A stretch of 64,000 nucleotides of DNA from the NCBI RefSeq assembly GCF_003337735.1, contig NZ_QPJY01000002.1, positions 683,617 through 747,616 on the forward strand, given 5' to 3'. The position numbers and the translations under genes are program-made. The first letter of the stretch is position 1. Every line of letters begins with the position of its first letter. Of the stretch, positions 1 through 8,757 are shown one piece after another. Source of the DNA: Thioalbus denitrificans (GTDB lineage Bacteria > Pseudomonadota > Gammaproteobacteria > DSM-26407). The notes below the pieces were generated by a model that was not told where the DNA came from, searched no databases, and saw only the letters and a list, made by a program, of their open reading frames with translations.

Positions 1-1
1 C

Positions 2-64
2 ATGCTGGAGGAGATTGCCCGTCAACTCGAACGCCGCACACCCCCTCCCCAGCCCTCCCCCTGA
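2..64 (+). pseudogene. 3' fragment of a preceding DUF559 gene
   Basis: The first in-frame codons read MLEEIARQLERRTPPPQPSP and stop, matching the C-terminus of the intact DUF559 protein at 197-553. The window begins inside this copy, so it cannot be said whether the upstream part is intact or only a duplicated tail. Its stop codon (TGA, 62-64) lies in the GC-rich repeat that follows. It shows that at least two DUF559 3' ends stand in tandem here. Confidence 0.7.
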
Positions 65-154
65 GGGGGAGGGAGTAAAAGCCCGAGCCTCGCGGCCGGG
101 CTGCGGCACAGCCGGCTCCCCCTCCCCTCGCGGGAGGGGGTTGGGGGGAGGGGG
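3..154 (+). repeat. 152-bp direct repeat, copy 1 of 2
   Basis: This stretch is essentially identical to 492-643. It holds the last codons of a DUF559 gene followed by a hairpin-rich, GC-rich segment with CTCCCCCTGAGGGGGAG and CCTCGCGGGAGGGGG. The two copies bracket the intact DUF559 gene. A diverged, partly doubled version lies at 32262-32564. Confidence 0.9.
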
Positions 155-196
155 ATTGTACAATTCACTTCGTAATGGGAAGGGACAGGAAAGAAA

Positions 197-553
197 ATGG
201 GAATCGCGCAAGCAAGGAAGCTGCGTGCAAACATGACGGACGCCGAACAACTGCTCTGGCGACGTCTGAGACGCAGACAGCTAGACGGGCATAAGTTCCG
301 CCGCCAAGTGCCGGTGGGTCTCTATATCGCAGATTTTCTCTGCTATGAAAAACGGCTGATCGTTGAATTGGACGGTGGGCAACACATGGAACGGCGCTAC
401 CACGATCGCCAACGGGATGATTGGCTGCGCAACCAGGGATTCGAGGTGGTGCGGTTCTGGAACGACGAAGTGTTGCGGGATCCCGGGGCCGTGCTGGAGG
501 AGATTGCCCGTCAACTCGAACGCCGCACACCCCCTCCCCAGCCCTCCCCCTGA
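197..553 (+). CDS. DUF559 family nuclease-like protein
   Basis: This 118-residue protein matches the DUF559 family, related to very-short-patch-repair endonucleases and the PD-(D/E)XK-like fold. Visible features are the N-terminal ARKLRANMTDAEQLLW segment, a core with FRRQVPVGLYIADFLCYE and the acidic strand LIVELDGGQH, and RNQGFEVVRFWNDEVL near the end. The start at ATG 197 is preceded by AGGAAAG. Substrate and biological role are unknown for most members; nuclease activity is inferred from fold. The last ten residues (RRTPPPQPSP) and the stop come from the GC-rich dispersed repeat, and the same 3' sequence recurs at 2-64 and 32251-32332. Its flanking 152-bp direct repeats suggest duplication or movement as a unit. 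Confidence 0.85.
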   Translation: MGIAQARKLRANMTDAEQLLWRRLRRRQLDGHKFRRQVPVGLYIADFLCYEKRLIVELDGGQHMERRYHDRQRDDWLRNQGFEVVRFWNDEVLRDPGAVLEEIARQLERRTPPPQPSP

Positions 554-643
554 GGGGGAGGGAGTAAAAGCCCGAGCCTCGCGGCCGGGCTGCGGCACAG
601 CCGGCTCCCCCTCCCCTCGCGGGAGGGGGTTGGGGGGAGGGGG
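492..643 (+). repeat. 152-bp direct repeat, copy 2 of 2
   Basis: Second copy of the repeat at 3-154. It overlaps the 3' end of the DUF559 gene and supplies its stop codon. Confidence 0.9.
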
Positions 644-659
644 TAACATATCAACCCGA

Positions 660-830
660 ACGATGCGGTTCGTTTCTCACCGCATCCTGCAATGGCTGAG
701 TTGTGATGAGCCCATGGGCCCCGGCCACTGCCCCATCGCCCCGGGGCGGGCCTCCCAAAGGCTACGGCCGGGCTGCTGTGGTGTGTAGATAAATCTGCTC
801 CTACGGGAGGCGAGCCCTCGCGGCGATCTC
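660..830. repeat. Dispersed GC-rich intergenic repeat (GCCCCATCGCCCCGG family)
   Basis: The segment 717-826 carries GCCCCATCGCCCCGGGGCGG, a variant of CCTCCCACAGGCTTCGG, an ATGAATCTGC-like hairpin and CCCTCGCGGCGAT in the same order as 8478-8582, 17218-17321 and 32076-32167. Truncated versions lie at 10931-11010 and 24665-24715. The leading GGTTCGTTTCTCACCGCATC word (667-686) recurs at 32581-32615. No gene is seen in 554-920. Confidence 0.8.
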
Positions 831-920
831 CTCCCATCACGGCCATGGCTAAAATGTTAACCTTGCCACTGACCTATGCGTGCCGGTTCCTGAATCCTTG
901 CACCCTGACAACAACGAAGC

Positions 921-1646
921 GTGTCGATGATCGATCTCCACTGCCACCTGCTGCCCGGCATCGATGACGGCCCGGTCACCCTGGACGAGGCGCTTGCCCT
1001 CGCCCGCACGGCCGTGGCCAACGGCATCCGCAAGTCCGTGGTCACGCCCCACATCCAGCCGGGGATGTACGACAACGAGCGGGAGAACATCGCGGTCTCC
1101 GTGGAGTCGTTCCGGAAGGCGGTTAACGAGGCCGGTATACCGCTGGAGATCGGCATGGCCGCCGAGGTCCGTATCGGCGCCGAGATTCTCGGGATGGTGG
1201 CGGAAGAGCGGATTCCCTACCTGGGCAGCTGGCAGGGTCAGAAAGTGCTGCTGCTGGAGCTTCCCCACAGTCACATCCCGCCCGGCAGCGACAAACTGGT
1301 CAAGTGGCTCCTGGACCGTGGGATCCGCCCGATGATCGCCCACCCGGAACGGAACAAGGACATCATCCGCGACTTCAACCGCATCGCACCCTTCGTCCAG
1401 CTCGGCTGCCTGTTCCAGATCACCGCCGGCTCCGTCGCCGGCGACTTCGGTCCCTATGCCCGGGAACGGGCCGAACAGTTCCTTCACAACGGCTGGGTAA
1501 CGATACTAGCCTCGGATGCCCACAACCTCGGAGCACGCCCGCCACGGCTGGACCACGGGCGGGATGCGGCGGCGAGGATCGTGGGTGAGAAGGCGGCGTG
1601 GGGGATGGTGAGGGAGGTGCCGGAGAAGATTATTGAAGCCACGTAG
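921..1646 (+). CDS. CpsB/CapC (YwqE)-type PHP-domain tyrosine phosphatase
   Basis: This 241-residue protein has the motif series of the metal-dependent PHP-fold tyrosine phosphatases that dephosphorylate bacterial tyrosine autokinases and so tune capsule or exopolysaccharide polymerisation. Seen in order are DLHCHLLPGIDDGP (residues 5-18), VVTPHIQPGMY, LLLELPHS, the AHPER motif, QITAGSVAGDFG and ILASDAHNLGARPP near residue 200. The histidines and aspartates of these motifs form the trinuclear metal site. Translation may start at GTG 921 or ATG 927; neither has a strong ribosome binding site. No tyrosine kinase lies beside it, but an O-antigen ligase pair begins at 8758 on the same strand, so an exopolysaccharide role is plausible. 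Confidence 0.87.
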   Translation: MSMIDLHCHLLPGIDDGPVTLDEALALARTAVANGIRKSVVTPHIQPGMYDNERENIAVSVESFRKAVNEAGIPLEIGMAAEVRIGAEILGMVAEERIPYLGSWQGQKVLLLELPHSHIPPGSDKLVKWLLDRGIRPMIAHPERNKDIIRDFNRIAPFVQLGCLFQITAGSVAGDFGPYARERAEQFLHNGWVTILASDAHNLGARPPRLDHGRDAAARIVGEKAAWGMVREVPEKIIEAT

Positions 1647-1679
1647 CATGAGTTGCCGCTGTTCGAACCGAAGCTCCGG

Positions 1680-1807
1680 GTAAGGCGGTGCGCACAGCGC
1701 ACCCTACAAAGCTCGTTTACCCCGCCCGTAGGAGCGCCATCCTGGCGCGACGGGCACGGCGACGGATGGGCATCCGATGGGCACGCTGCCGCTTTGCCCA
1801 TCCTACC
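1680..1807. repeat. Short palindromic repeats downstream of the phosphatase gene
   Basis: GGTGCGC-ACA-GCGCACC at 1687-1703 is a perfect 7-bp hairpin. It is followed by GTAGGAGCGCCATCCTGGCGCGA from 1728, a relative of the GTAGGAGCGGC palindromes at 12172-12535 and 26797-26920. These look like REP-type elements rather than an intrinsic terminator, since no T tract follows. Confidence 0.65.
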
Positions 1808-1810
1808 GGA

Positions 1811-2377
1811 CTATTCGCCGCTGCGTAGCAGTTTCGTGCCGATAACCTCCCAGCCATATTCTCGAAGCTCCCAGCGGAAATCGACACCCTGGTTCTGAAT
1901 GGCGAATATCAACCGGAGCTGGAGATCAGCCGAGCTATGGACCTGCTTCAGGATCTCCGGGGGAATGCGCTCCCTCACCTTCACCGTGTAGGGGCCCACC
2001 GGTTTGCCAGTATAGGGCTTTCCCCCCGGCTCCGGCAGCTTGCGCCAGCGAACCTGCAGCACCTCCGGCACCCTGCGGCCCTCCTCGGCCCATACATTGA
2101 TCAGGTGAAACGCCTTCGAGTGACCCGACATTCCGGCCTGCCCGTATACCTCACCGTGTCCCGGCACCGCCGCACTCACGTCCTCGATCTCCTCGTCGCC
2201 GGCATTCGTAAACGCGTAGGCGAAGTGCTCACCGACTGCCAGCCTATACACCGAACAGCCTCCCGCGAGGAGCAGACCCAATCCGATTGCGAAGCACCCC
2301 AGAAAGCCTCTCCGCGCAAGGCAGTATCGCTGCACACCCTTCTCACCGTCTTCACTGCACATTGACCGTGACTCCAT
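1811..2377 (-). CDS. Lipoprotein, probable immunity partner of the Rhs-DUF2235 toxin
   Basis: From ATG 2377, preceded by GGAAG five bases upstream, the protein has 188 residues. An N-terminal hydrophobic stretch ends in the lipobox LLAGGC, so it should be a lipidated exported protein. The mature part is about 155 residues with no named domain I recognise; motifs include PYTVKVRERIPPEIL and a tryptophan-rich end (FRWELREYGWEV). The gene overlaps the 3' end of the Rhs toxin gene by 26 bases, the position expected of an immunity gene. Because DUF2235/Tle1 toxins attack membrane phospholipids from the periplasm, a periplasm-facing lipoprotein inhibitor fits. The immunity role is inferred from position, localisation and toxin type only. 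Confidence 0.65.
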   Translation of the reverse strand: MESRSMCSEDGEKGVQRYCLARRGFLGCFAIGLGLLLAGGCSVYRLAVGEHFAYAFTNAGDEEIEDVSAAVPGHGEVYGQAGMSGHSKAFHLINVWAEEGRRVPEVLQVRWRKLPEPGGKPYTGKPVGPYTVKVRERIPPEILKQVHSSADLQLRLIFAIQNQGVDFRWELREYGWEVIGTKLLRSGE

Positions 2378-5300
2378 AGTTCTTCCGCAACCATTCTGCA
2401 TACCCGTCCACCCCCTTCATTTTTACATCAGCCACTTGACTGTAGCTGTAACCTGCATTTACTGGATTCACTCGATCTGTGAGATATCGAATCGTATCCC
2501 GGGTCGTCAGACCGAACAGTTCCATGGAATCCTGGTACACCTTCGGGTTGCCATTATGATTATCGGCATTGGGATAATAGATTCGCCGGTCCTCTGGGTA
2601 TACATATTCAAAGCCTGTATGCGGCTGGCTCAACACCCTCTTCCGTGAGCTTTCATCATGCAATATGGGATTGCTGATTGTTTTCAATTCTTCTGTCAAT
2701 TCCCTCATGAGAACACCTGCCTTCTCCGCTTGTTCCACCATCCAGTTCAAGGCCACGTCGGAAAGATCGCCACCGGAACAATTAACGATGTCTTTTCCAC
2801 AATAGCCACCGCCGATATCCGAGTGCGCCCCGATGAACCCCCGCTCGATAATAACCCCCGGTGAAACGCCACCTACCATCGGCGCACCGAAACCCGGTAG
2901 GGTCTGGTCGAACTCGATGGAATACAGCGCGAAGAGCTTACGGTGCTCGTTCAGCGCCACTGCCTGCGCGGTGTACATCACTTCCGGCCGAACCCTGGTA
3001 TCAATTTCCTCAATTGTCATTGGCACAGTGTCGAACAATCCCATGAACCGGATTGATATACAATATCCATGGTTCTTTATGTAATATCCTGCGTCTCGGC
3101 GTGACAGCACCTGATTGGCGAACATCCGGGCCGCCGCAGACCCACGTGAGAAACCGACAATATCTATCATCACCTGTGTTCCATTTTGCGACCCAGGTGC
3201 GCCCTCTCTTAAATACTCGTCCAAATTGTTCAGGTGTTCCTGTACCTGCCTCAACACACCCAGCCCCAATCCGCCACCGATATAGGGATCCGGGAATCGC
3301 CCAGTCCCAACACCTACTGAATAAAACGACACCTCGCCATCATCCAAATAATGCCGCCTGAACAGCTCCACATTCGTCAGCACCTTGTTCCGGTCGTTCC
3401 ACGTCCCGTCAAAGGCGAATAGCACCAACCCCTGCGGATCCACATACCGCAAGGGATTTCCTGACACATACCCATAGGGATTTATACCGCCGCGAAGACC
3501 TAATGGATCAGGGCTCAGGTAGCGCCCCTGGTCCGGGTCGTAGTAGCGGTGGTCGTTGTAGTGGAGGCCTGTCTCCAGGTCCTCGTACTGGCCCGGGAGC
3601 CGCAGGTTGAGTTGGTAAGATCCGTCCGGGATATCGATCTTCGCCCTGCCATAGGGGCTGTAGTCGGCACACCAGACCACGTTGCCATCGGCGTCGGTCG
3701 CCGCCTCGGGCGCACCCAGGTGGTCCAGGTGGAGGTAGGTAATTCTCTCGTTCCTTGCCGACAACCGATTGAAGACGGTACGCAGGGTTCCGTTCAAGTC
3801 AAAGCCCGTTGCCGGTGTATCACTGCTGAGACGTTTTCCCCAGGGCGTGTCCACTGTGGCCAGTGGGTGACCAGCGACGTAGAGATACTGGCGAAGGATC
3901 CGGCCCTCGCCGTCGAGTTCGGCCACTGGCCGGCGGTTCTCATAGATAAAGTGGGTAGTAATCGGCGCCCCGTCCTGCCAGACGGTCTTGCTGATCCGCT
4001 CCCCGCGGTGGTTGTAGCGGTAGGTGGCCCGGGTCCGGCCACCCTCACGCACGGCAGTTAGCCGACCCTCGCCATCCCAGGCGTAGCGCCTGCCCGCCTG
4101 CGCCACCAGGCGACCCGCGCGGTCGTGGGTGAATGGCATGTCGCTGCGCGCGTCGCCGGCCAGGACAATCGGTTGGTTGCTCACCGGGGCGTAGCGCAGC
4201 CGCTCCGTGGGGTTCTGGCCGTCCTCACTGCCCCCGCCCTCCTGGGCGAGCAACCGGTTGCCGTTGCCATCGTGGAAATAGCGCCAGAACGTGGCATCGG
4301 TGGCCCGCCCCTCGCTTCGGGCACCGATGAGTCGATCGTGGGGGTCGTAGGCGTAGTCCCGGCGGGTGTCGCCGGCACGTTTGCCCGGCAGCCGTTCCGT
4401 GTGGAGCAGGTTGCCGTTGAGGTCCCAGAGGTAACGGGTGTCCGCCAGGGCGTTGGCGGCCGGCGGCAGGCTGAGTGCACCGGGTGCATCATCCCCTGGC
4501 GCTGGACCGGTGAGGCCCGCCCACCGCCACTTCGGGAGAGAGCCCTCAACTCCAACTAGGCCCGGCCCATTGTGCACAGCAGGCCGCAGGACCGGCTCCC
4601 GCGGGCCGGGGTTCCGGTAGAGCAGGCGGGCAAGCCGGCCCTGGGCACTGCGCTCGTACCGGCCCTCGACACCGTTGCCGTAGCGCAGTGTGCGCATGCC
4701 CACAAGGTCGCGCTCCAGGCCGGAGACCAGCACCCGCGGCGCAGTGAAGGGTTCGGTTCGGCGTTCCAGGGCCACGATCTGCCCCAGGCCATCGGCCACG
4801 TACCGCAGCTCCGTGCCGTCGGGCAGCGTGCGGGCCCGGAGCGTGCCGCGCTCCGGGTCCCAACGGTAGCGGGTGGCATATTCCACCTCCCGGCCCGAAA
4901 CCAGGGTCAGAGCGACGGTCTTGCGGACCAGTCGCTGGCGGGCATCGTATTCGTAGTGCTCGCGCTGATTGGGATGGACTACGGCACAGAGCAACGTTCC
5001 GCACCAGCGATAAGCGGTGGTCTCCGTGGCCTCCGCCTCCCCCGCTGTGGCGACAGTGGCGGCCACCACCCGCCCGGCGGCATCGTAGCGCCAGGTCTCG
5101 CGATTGCCCTGCCCATCGGTACGCGCCACCAGGTTGTCCGCAGGATCGTAGCCCAGCACGGTCCGTCCGCTGTCGGGCGAGTCGACGGCGACGATGCGCC
5201 CGAAGTCATCGTGCTCATAGCTGGTCAGCGCACCATTGGGGGCCGTCACGGAGGCCAACCGTCCGGCCCTGTCGTAGCCATAGGCGACCAGCGCGGCAAA

Positions 5301-8081
5301 GGGGGTGTTGGCGGCCTTCACCACCCGGGCCAGCCGGCCCCGACGATCGTAGCTGTAGCGGGTCGCGCGCCCCAGGGGATCGATAAGCCCGACCAGCCGC
5401 CCAAGGTCATCGTGAGCCAGACGCCGCACGGCCCCGGAGGCGTCGGTGACACGGCTGAGACGCCCCTCCTGGTCGTAGCCATAGCGCTCTCTTTCCAGTA
5501 TCCGGCCGGAGAGGCGTGTCGCCTCGTGCAGTCGGCCGGCGTCATCGAATACGAAACGCCGCAGCACACCGCCCGCCTCGGCGATCCAGGTGTTGCGGCC
5601 CGCCGCGTCGTAACCCCAGCGAACCAAGCCCTGGTAACCCGTGCCCCACTGCTCCCCCAACTCCTGGAGCCGCCCGGCAGGGTCGTAAGCGTAGACCCGC
5701 TGCCGCGAACCGTCGTCGATGCTGCTGAGGCGGCCGCGGACGTCGTAGGTGAAGTGCCGCTCGGGCTGCCCCGCCACAACCACGCGCTCAGGACGCCCGT
5801 AGGCATCGAAGGCCCGCACTGTCACCACCACTCCGATGGGACTCTCCACTGCCACCAACCGGCCCGCGCTGTCATAGCTGAAGCCGATGCGATCCGGTGC
5901 CACCTCGCGCGGGCCGTCCACGGCCACCGGCAGCCCCTCCCGGTACTCGATGCGCAGGGTTCTGCTGATGGACACGAATTCCCTGACGGCCGGAGCAAAA
6001 CCGGTCTCCGTCATGGCCTCCGGCTGGCCGTCGTCGTTATAGCTGATCTCGGTACGGTACTCCGCCCCCGGCTTCACGCTGGGGCGAACAATGGCGCTGG
6101 GGTGGCGAGCGCCCCCTCTATACTCGAAGGCGGTCCAGTCCAGGACCTCACCGTGAAGCAGTGTGGCGACCCGGTTCAGGCGATCCTGCCCGTCGTAGGC
6201 GAACGCCTGCGCCCTGCCCCCTTTCCCGGTGATCTGCGTCAGCCGCAGCCGCTCGTCGTAGCTGTAGGCCACGTCCCCCCGGCTACAGACGGCGCAGCCC
6301 GGGCCGACGACGCGTGTCACCAAGGGAATACCCCCGCGCAGTGCCGTGTAGTAGCGGCTGGTGCGGTCAGTGGTGTCGGTGACCAGGGTCTGGCCTGACC
6401 GGTACTCCAGCTCCACCCGCCCCACGCCCTCCGCATGGGTGCTCAGCACCGCCCGGTCGTACCCGTCGTAGGCCCAGGTGGCGAAGCGCACGCCGCGCTC
6501 GTCGGTGAGGCCGGTCAGGTTGTGGGGATCGCTGCTGTCCTCGTAGTGGTAGGTGCGGACGGCGCCGTCGGGATAGGTGACCGACTCCAGGTTGCCGTGC
6601 CGATCGTAGCGGTAGAGGACCCGCCGCCCGCCCGGGTCGATGACGCCGGCGAGGCGACCCCCGTCGCCGTAGAGGAAGGTGAGGCGCCGACCCTGGGGAT
6701 CGGTGATGCCGGCCAAACGCCCCTCGGCGTCGTGGGCGAGGCGCACGCTGCGGCCGTCGGCCTGGCGGATGTCCGTCAGGCGGCCCTCACGATCGAACAG
6801 CAACCGGCGGCCGTCGTGCCAGACCCAGTCGTAGCCGTGGGACAGCGGTTCGATTGCGCCGTCGGTGGCGGCGGTGGCACGGTAGACCCGCCCGCCGGGT
6901 TCGCGCCGGAATACGAGAAGCCGTCCGTCGGACTGGCGCAGGCGGATGATCTCCCCATCGATCCGCTCCAGCGCCGCCATGTAGCTGTGGCGCCAGCCGT
7001 AACCGAGCGCGCCGTCCTGCTCCAGGCGGCTGTTGTAGTGGCGCACGAAGCGCAGGCCGAGCGGACCCGGCAGGGGCGAGAGGTCGGTTTCGGCCTGGTA
7101 CTTGTTGCCGGTGACCACGTCGATGGGGTTGCCGACGGCGCGCCCCTGGCCCGGCGCGGCCGTCGCGGCGGGCGCGTCGTTCTCGTCGCAGCTGTCGGGG
7201 GAGCCGAGGCCGGTGCCGCCGCCGGCATCCCCCTCGTCGGCGCTGTCGTCGCCATCACTGTCGCCGGTCCCTCCCCCCTCCGCACCACCGGGGCCGTCCG
7301 CCACCGGAACGAAGCCGCTGGCGCCATCCGAACCGCTGCCCGTGGGGCCGCTCTCCCAGGGTCGGTGGCCGGGCCGCGAGGCATCGGCGACAACAGTGGG
7401 ATCACTGCGGTAGGCGTCCCTGACTTCGGCCCGTTCGGCGACCAGGTCGTTCTCCCGCGCGGCGCTCTGCATGCGCACGGTGGCGGTGGCGAGGATGGGC
7501 AGGCGGCCGCGGGCAAGCAGTGTGCGGGCATAGGGATCGCGGTTGAACCAGCTGGCCAGGTTGGCGATGACCGGACCGGCGAAGGGGACCTTCAGCTCGT
7601 AGCCGTAGACCACCTCCAGCTTGAGCAGGTTGGCGTCCTGGATGTTGACGCCGCTGGCCGGGCCGACCCGGGTGTCGGCCACGTGCAGCCGTTCGAAGGG
7701 GATCTCCCGCACACCGTCCCGTTGGCTGTCCACGCCGAAGTCGTCGAAGGCCTCGCGGGTGGGGTTGAGGATGCGCAGTCGGGCACTCAGGGCAATGTCC
7801 GCGGCGGCGCGCGCCCGGGCCCTGAGCAGGCCGGCCAGGTTCCGGTCCGGCGAGTAGAGGGGCGCCAGGCTGCGGGCCAGCTCCAGCCGGATGGCGGCGG
7901 GATCGGCCTGGGTCGTCGTGCCGGCACGGGTGGCCATGAAGGTGGCGTGGTTGAGGGCGGATTTCGCCTCGTAGATGAACGCCCACTGCATGACGCTGAG
8001 CCCGAGCAGCGCCAGGACGGGCAGCACCACCACCGTCTCCGCGAGCACGGCGCCCCGCTGGCGCCGGAGTCCGGACAGCAT
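2352..8081 (-). CDS. TadE-like / Rhs repeat / DUF2235 phospholipase polymorphic toxin
   Basis: A 1909-residue protein with four visible parts. Residues 1-60 carry RRQRGAVLAETVVVLPVLAL and one membrane helix, typical of TadE-like minor pseudopilins. A linker to about 310 ends in a Gly/Asp/Ser-rich tract. A DUF6531-type entry (NPIDVVTGNKYQAETDLSPL, about 316-335) is followed by many YD repeats to about 1480 and the Rhs core end (YYDPDQGRYLSPDPLGL, then DPQGL). Residues 1549-1909 form a DUF2235 alpha/beta-hydrolase (Tle1-type) with FAFDGTWND, nucleophile elbow GFSRGS (Ser near 1644) and GAHSDIGGGY. Known Rhs shells encapsulate a C-terminal toxin; DUF2235 effectors hydrolyse phospholipids. No VgrG, PAAR or Tad machinery is in the window, so the export route is unknown. 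No clear Shine-Dalgarno precedes ATG 8081, but the start suits TadE proteins. Confidence 0.88.
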   Translation of the reverse strand: MLSGLRRQRGAVLAETVVVLPVLALLGLSVMQWAFIYEAKSALNHATFMATRAGTTTQADPAAIRLELARSLAPLYSPDRNLAGLLRARARAAADIALSARLRILNPTREAFDDFGVDSQRDGVREIPFERLHVADTRVGPASGVNIQDANLLKLEVVYGYELKVPFAGPVIANLASWFNRDPYARTLLARGRLPILATATVRMQSAARENDLVAERAEVRDAYRSDPTVVADASRPGHRPWESGPTGSGSDGASGFVPVADGPGGAEGGGTGDSDGDDSADEGDAGGGTGLGSPDSCDENDAPAATAAPGQGRAVGNPIDVVTGNKYQAETDLSPLPGPLGLRFVRHYNSRLEQDGALGYGWRHSYMAALERIDGEIIRLRQSDGRLLVFRREPGGRVYRATAATDGAIEPLSHGYDWVWHDGRRLLFDREGRLTDIRQADGRSVRLAHDAEGRLAGITDPQGRRLTFLYGDGGRLAGVIDPGGRRVLYRYDRHGNLESVTYPDGAVRTYHYEDSSDPHNLTGLTDERGVRFATWAYDGYDRAVLSTHAEGVGRVELEYRSGQTLVTDTTDRTSRYYTALRGGIPLVTRVVGPGCAVCSRGDVAYSYDERLRLTQITGKGGRAQAFAYDGQDRLNRVATLLHGEVLDWTAFEYRGGARHPSAIVRPSVKPGAEYRTEISYNDDGQPEAMTETGFAPAVREFVSISRTLRIEYREGLPVAVDGPREVAPDRIGFSYDSAGRLVAVESPIGVVVTVRAFDAYGRPERVVVAGQPERHFTYDVRGRLSSIDDGSRQRVYAYDPAGRLQELGEQWGTGYQGLVRWGYDAAGRNTWIAEAGGVLRRFVFDDAGRLHEATRLSGRILERERYGYDQEGRLSRVTDASGAVRRLAHDDLGRLVGLIDPLGRATRYSYDRRGRLARVVKAANTPFAALVAYGYDRAGRLASVTAPNGALTSYEHDDFGRIVAVDSPDSGRTVLGYDPADNLVARTDGQGNRETWRYDAAGRVVAATVATAGEAEATETTAYRWCGTLLCAVVHPNQREHYEYDARQRLVRKTVALTLVSGREVEYATRYRWDPERGTLRARTLPDGTELRYVADGLGQIVALERRTEPFTAPRVLVSGLERDLVGMRTLRYGNGVEGRYERSAQGRLARLLYRNPGPREPVLRPAVHNGPGLVGVEGSLPKWRWAGLTGPAPGDDAPGALSLPPAANALADTRYLWDLNGNLLHTERLPGKRAGDTRRDYAYDPHDRLIGARSEGRATDATFWRYFHDGNGNRLLAQEGGGSEDGQNPTERLRYAPVSNQPIVLAGDARSDMPFTHDRAGRLVAQAGRRYAWDGEGRLTAVREGGRTRATYRYNHRGERISKTVWQDGAPITTHFIYENRRPVAELDGEGRILRQYLYVAGHPLATVDTPWGKRLSSDTPATGFDLNGTLRTVFNRLSARNERITYLHLDHLGAPEAATDADGNVVWCADYSPYGRAKIDIPDGSYQLNLRLPGQYEDLETGLHYNDHRYYDPDQGRYLSPDPLGLRGGINPYGYVSGNPLRYVDPQGLVLFAFDGTWNDRNKVLTNVELFRRHYLDDGEVSFYSVGVGTGRFPDPYIGGGLGLGVLRQVQEHLNNLDEYLREGAPGSQNGTQVMIDIVGFSRGSAAARMFANQVLSRRDAGYYIKNHGYCISIRFMGLFDTVPMTIEEIDTRVRPEVMYTAQAVALNEHRKLFALYSIEFDQTLPGFGAPMVGGVSPGVIIERGFIGAHSDIGGGYCGKDIVNCSGGDLSDVALNWMVEQAEKAGVLMRELTEELKTISNPILHDESSRKRVLSQPHTGFEYVYPEDRRIYYPNADNHNGNPKVYQDSMELFGLTTRDTIRYLTDRVNPVNAGYSYSQVADVKMKGVDGYAEWLRKNYGVTVNVQ

Positions 8082-8757
8082 CGTGCCGGAGGTCAGGTGT
8101 GGCGTGGATTCAGCGGGCGTGCCGTTGCTGATCCCCCCGGACAGCGGCGCAGCCCTCCGCGGGAACGGTGGATCGGCCGGGACCGGCGGCAGGTTGGACG
8201 GGGCAGAAGATGCAGCGGTGATTTCATGACACGTTCCCTGTGTTCACGGTTTTCCAGGGACACACCCGGTCCCCGGGCGGACCGGAATCCGTTCCGGGCC
8301 GCTGGCTTGATGTGCCGATTAGTACCACACCGATTCACCTGTTCAAAATGGGTGATTGATGACGGGTTTGTAAGTCATGGGCGATCGTCAGCGATTTTGT
8401 TGAATAGACGGGATTGACAGGATTTCTGTCTGGTGGCTTCGGTTGAGGCAGTGGCAGGTCGCCTATTCGGCGCACCGGCCAGCGCCCCATCGCCCCGGGG
8501 CGGGCCTCCCACAGGCTTCGGTCGGGCCGCCGGGGTGTGCAGATGAATCTGCACCTACATGGAGGCGCGCCCTCGCGGCGATTTCTTTTCTCGGAATGGA
8601 TTGCACCGGGCCGAACGTTGAATGGGGTTCGTCCCTCGCCGCACCCTGCAATGACTTCTGCGGGGAAATGCGAATTCAGTGACCCAATCTCTTCCCATCT
8701 TTGCCCGAGACCCTACAATGCCCGCACGGTTTTCGAACATGGACGATTAGCCCTCGG
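8082..8757. repeat. Intergenic region with two dispersed repeats
   Basis: This 676-bp gap holds no convincing gene. A GGGATTGACAGGATTTCTGT word (about 8409-8428) belongs to the GACAGGATTTACAGGATT family seen at 10868, 17331, 24575, 28236, 31826 and 32175. At 8478-8582 lies a full copy of the GCCCCATCGCCCCGGGGCGG element. Promoters for the divergent Rhs and TPR genes must lie here but cannot be pinpointed. Confidence 0.7.

Noticed and set aside
15-649. Small proline-rich reading frames on both strands across the GC-rich repeats
   Set aside because: Sequences such as PLPSPPPEGEG and NPLPRGEGEP are translations of the hairpin-rich repeat and recur wherever it occurs; only the DUF559 frame has independent support.
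4572-8417. Two very long open frames (608 and 660 codons) on the plus strand opposite the Rhs gene
   Set aside because: They are antisense shadows of a high-G+C repetitive gene; the translations are Val/Gly/Ala/His-rich with no domain, while the minus strand gives clear TadE, Rhs and DUF2235 motifs.
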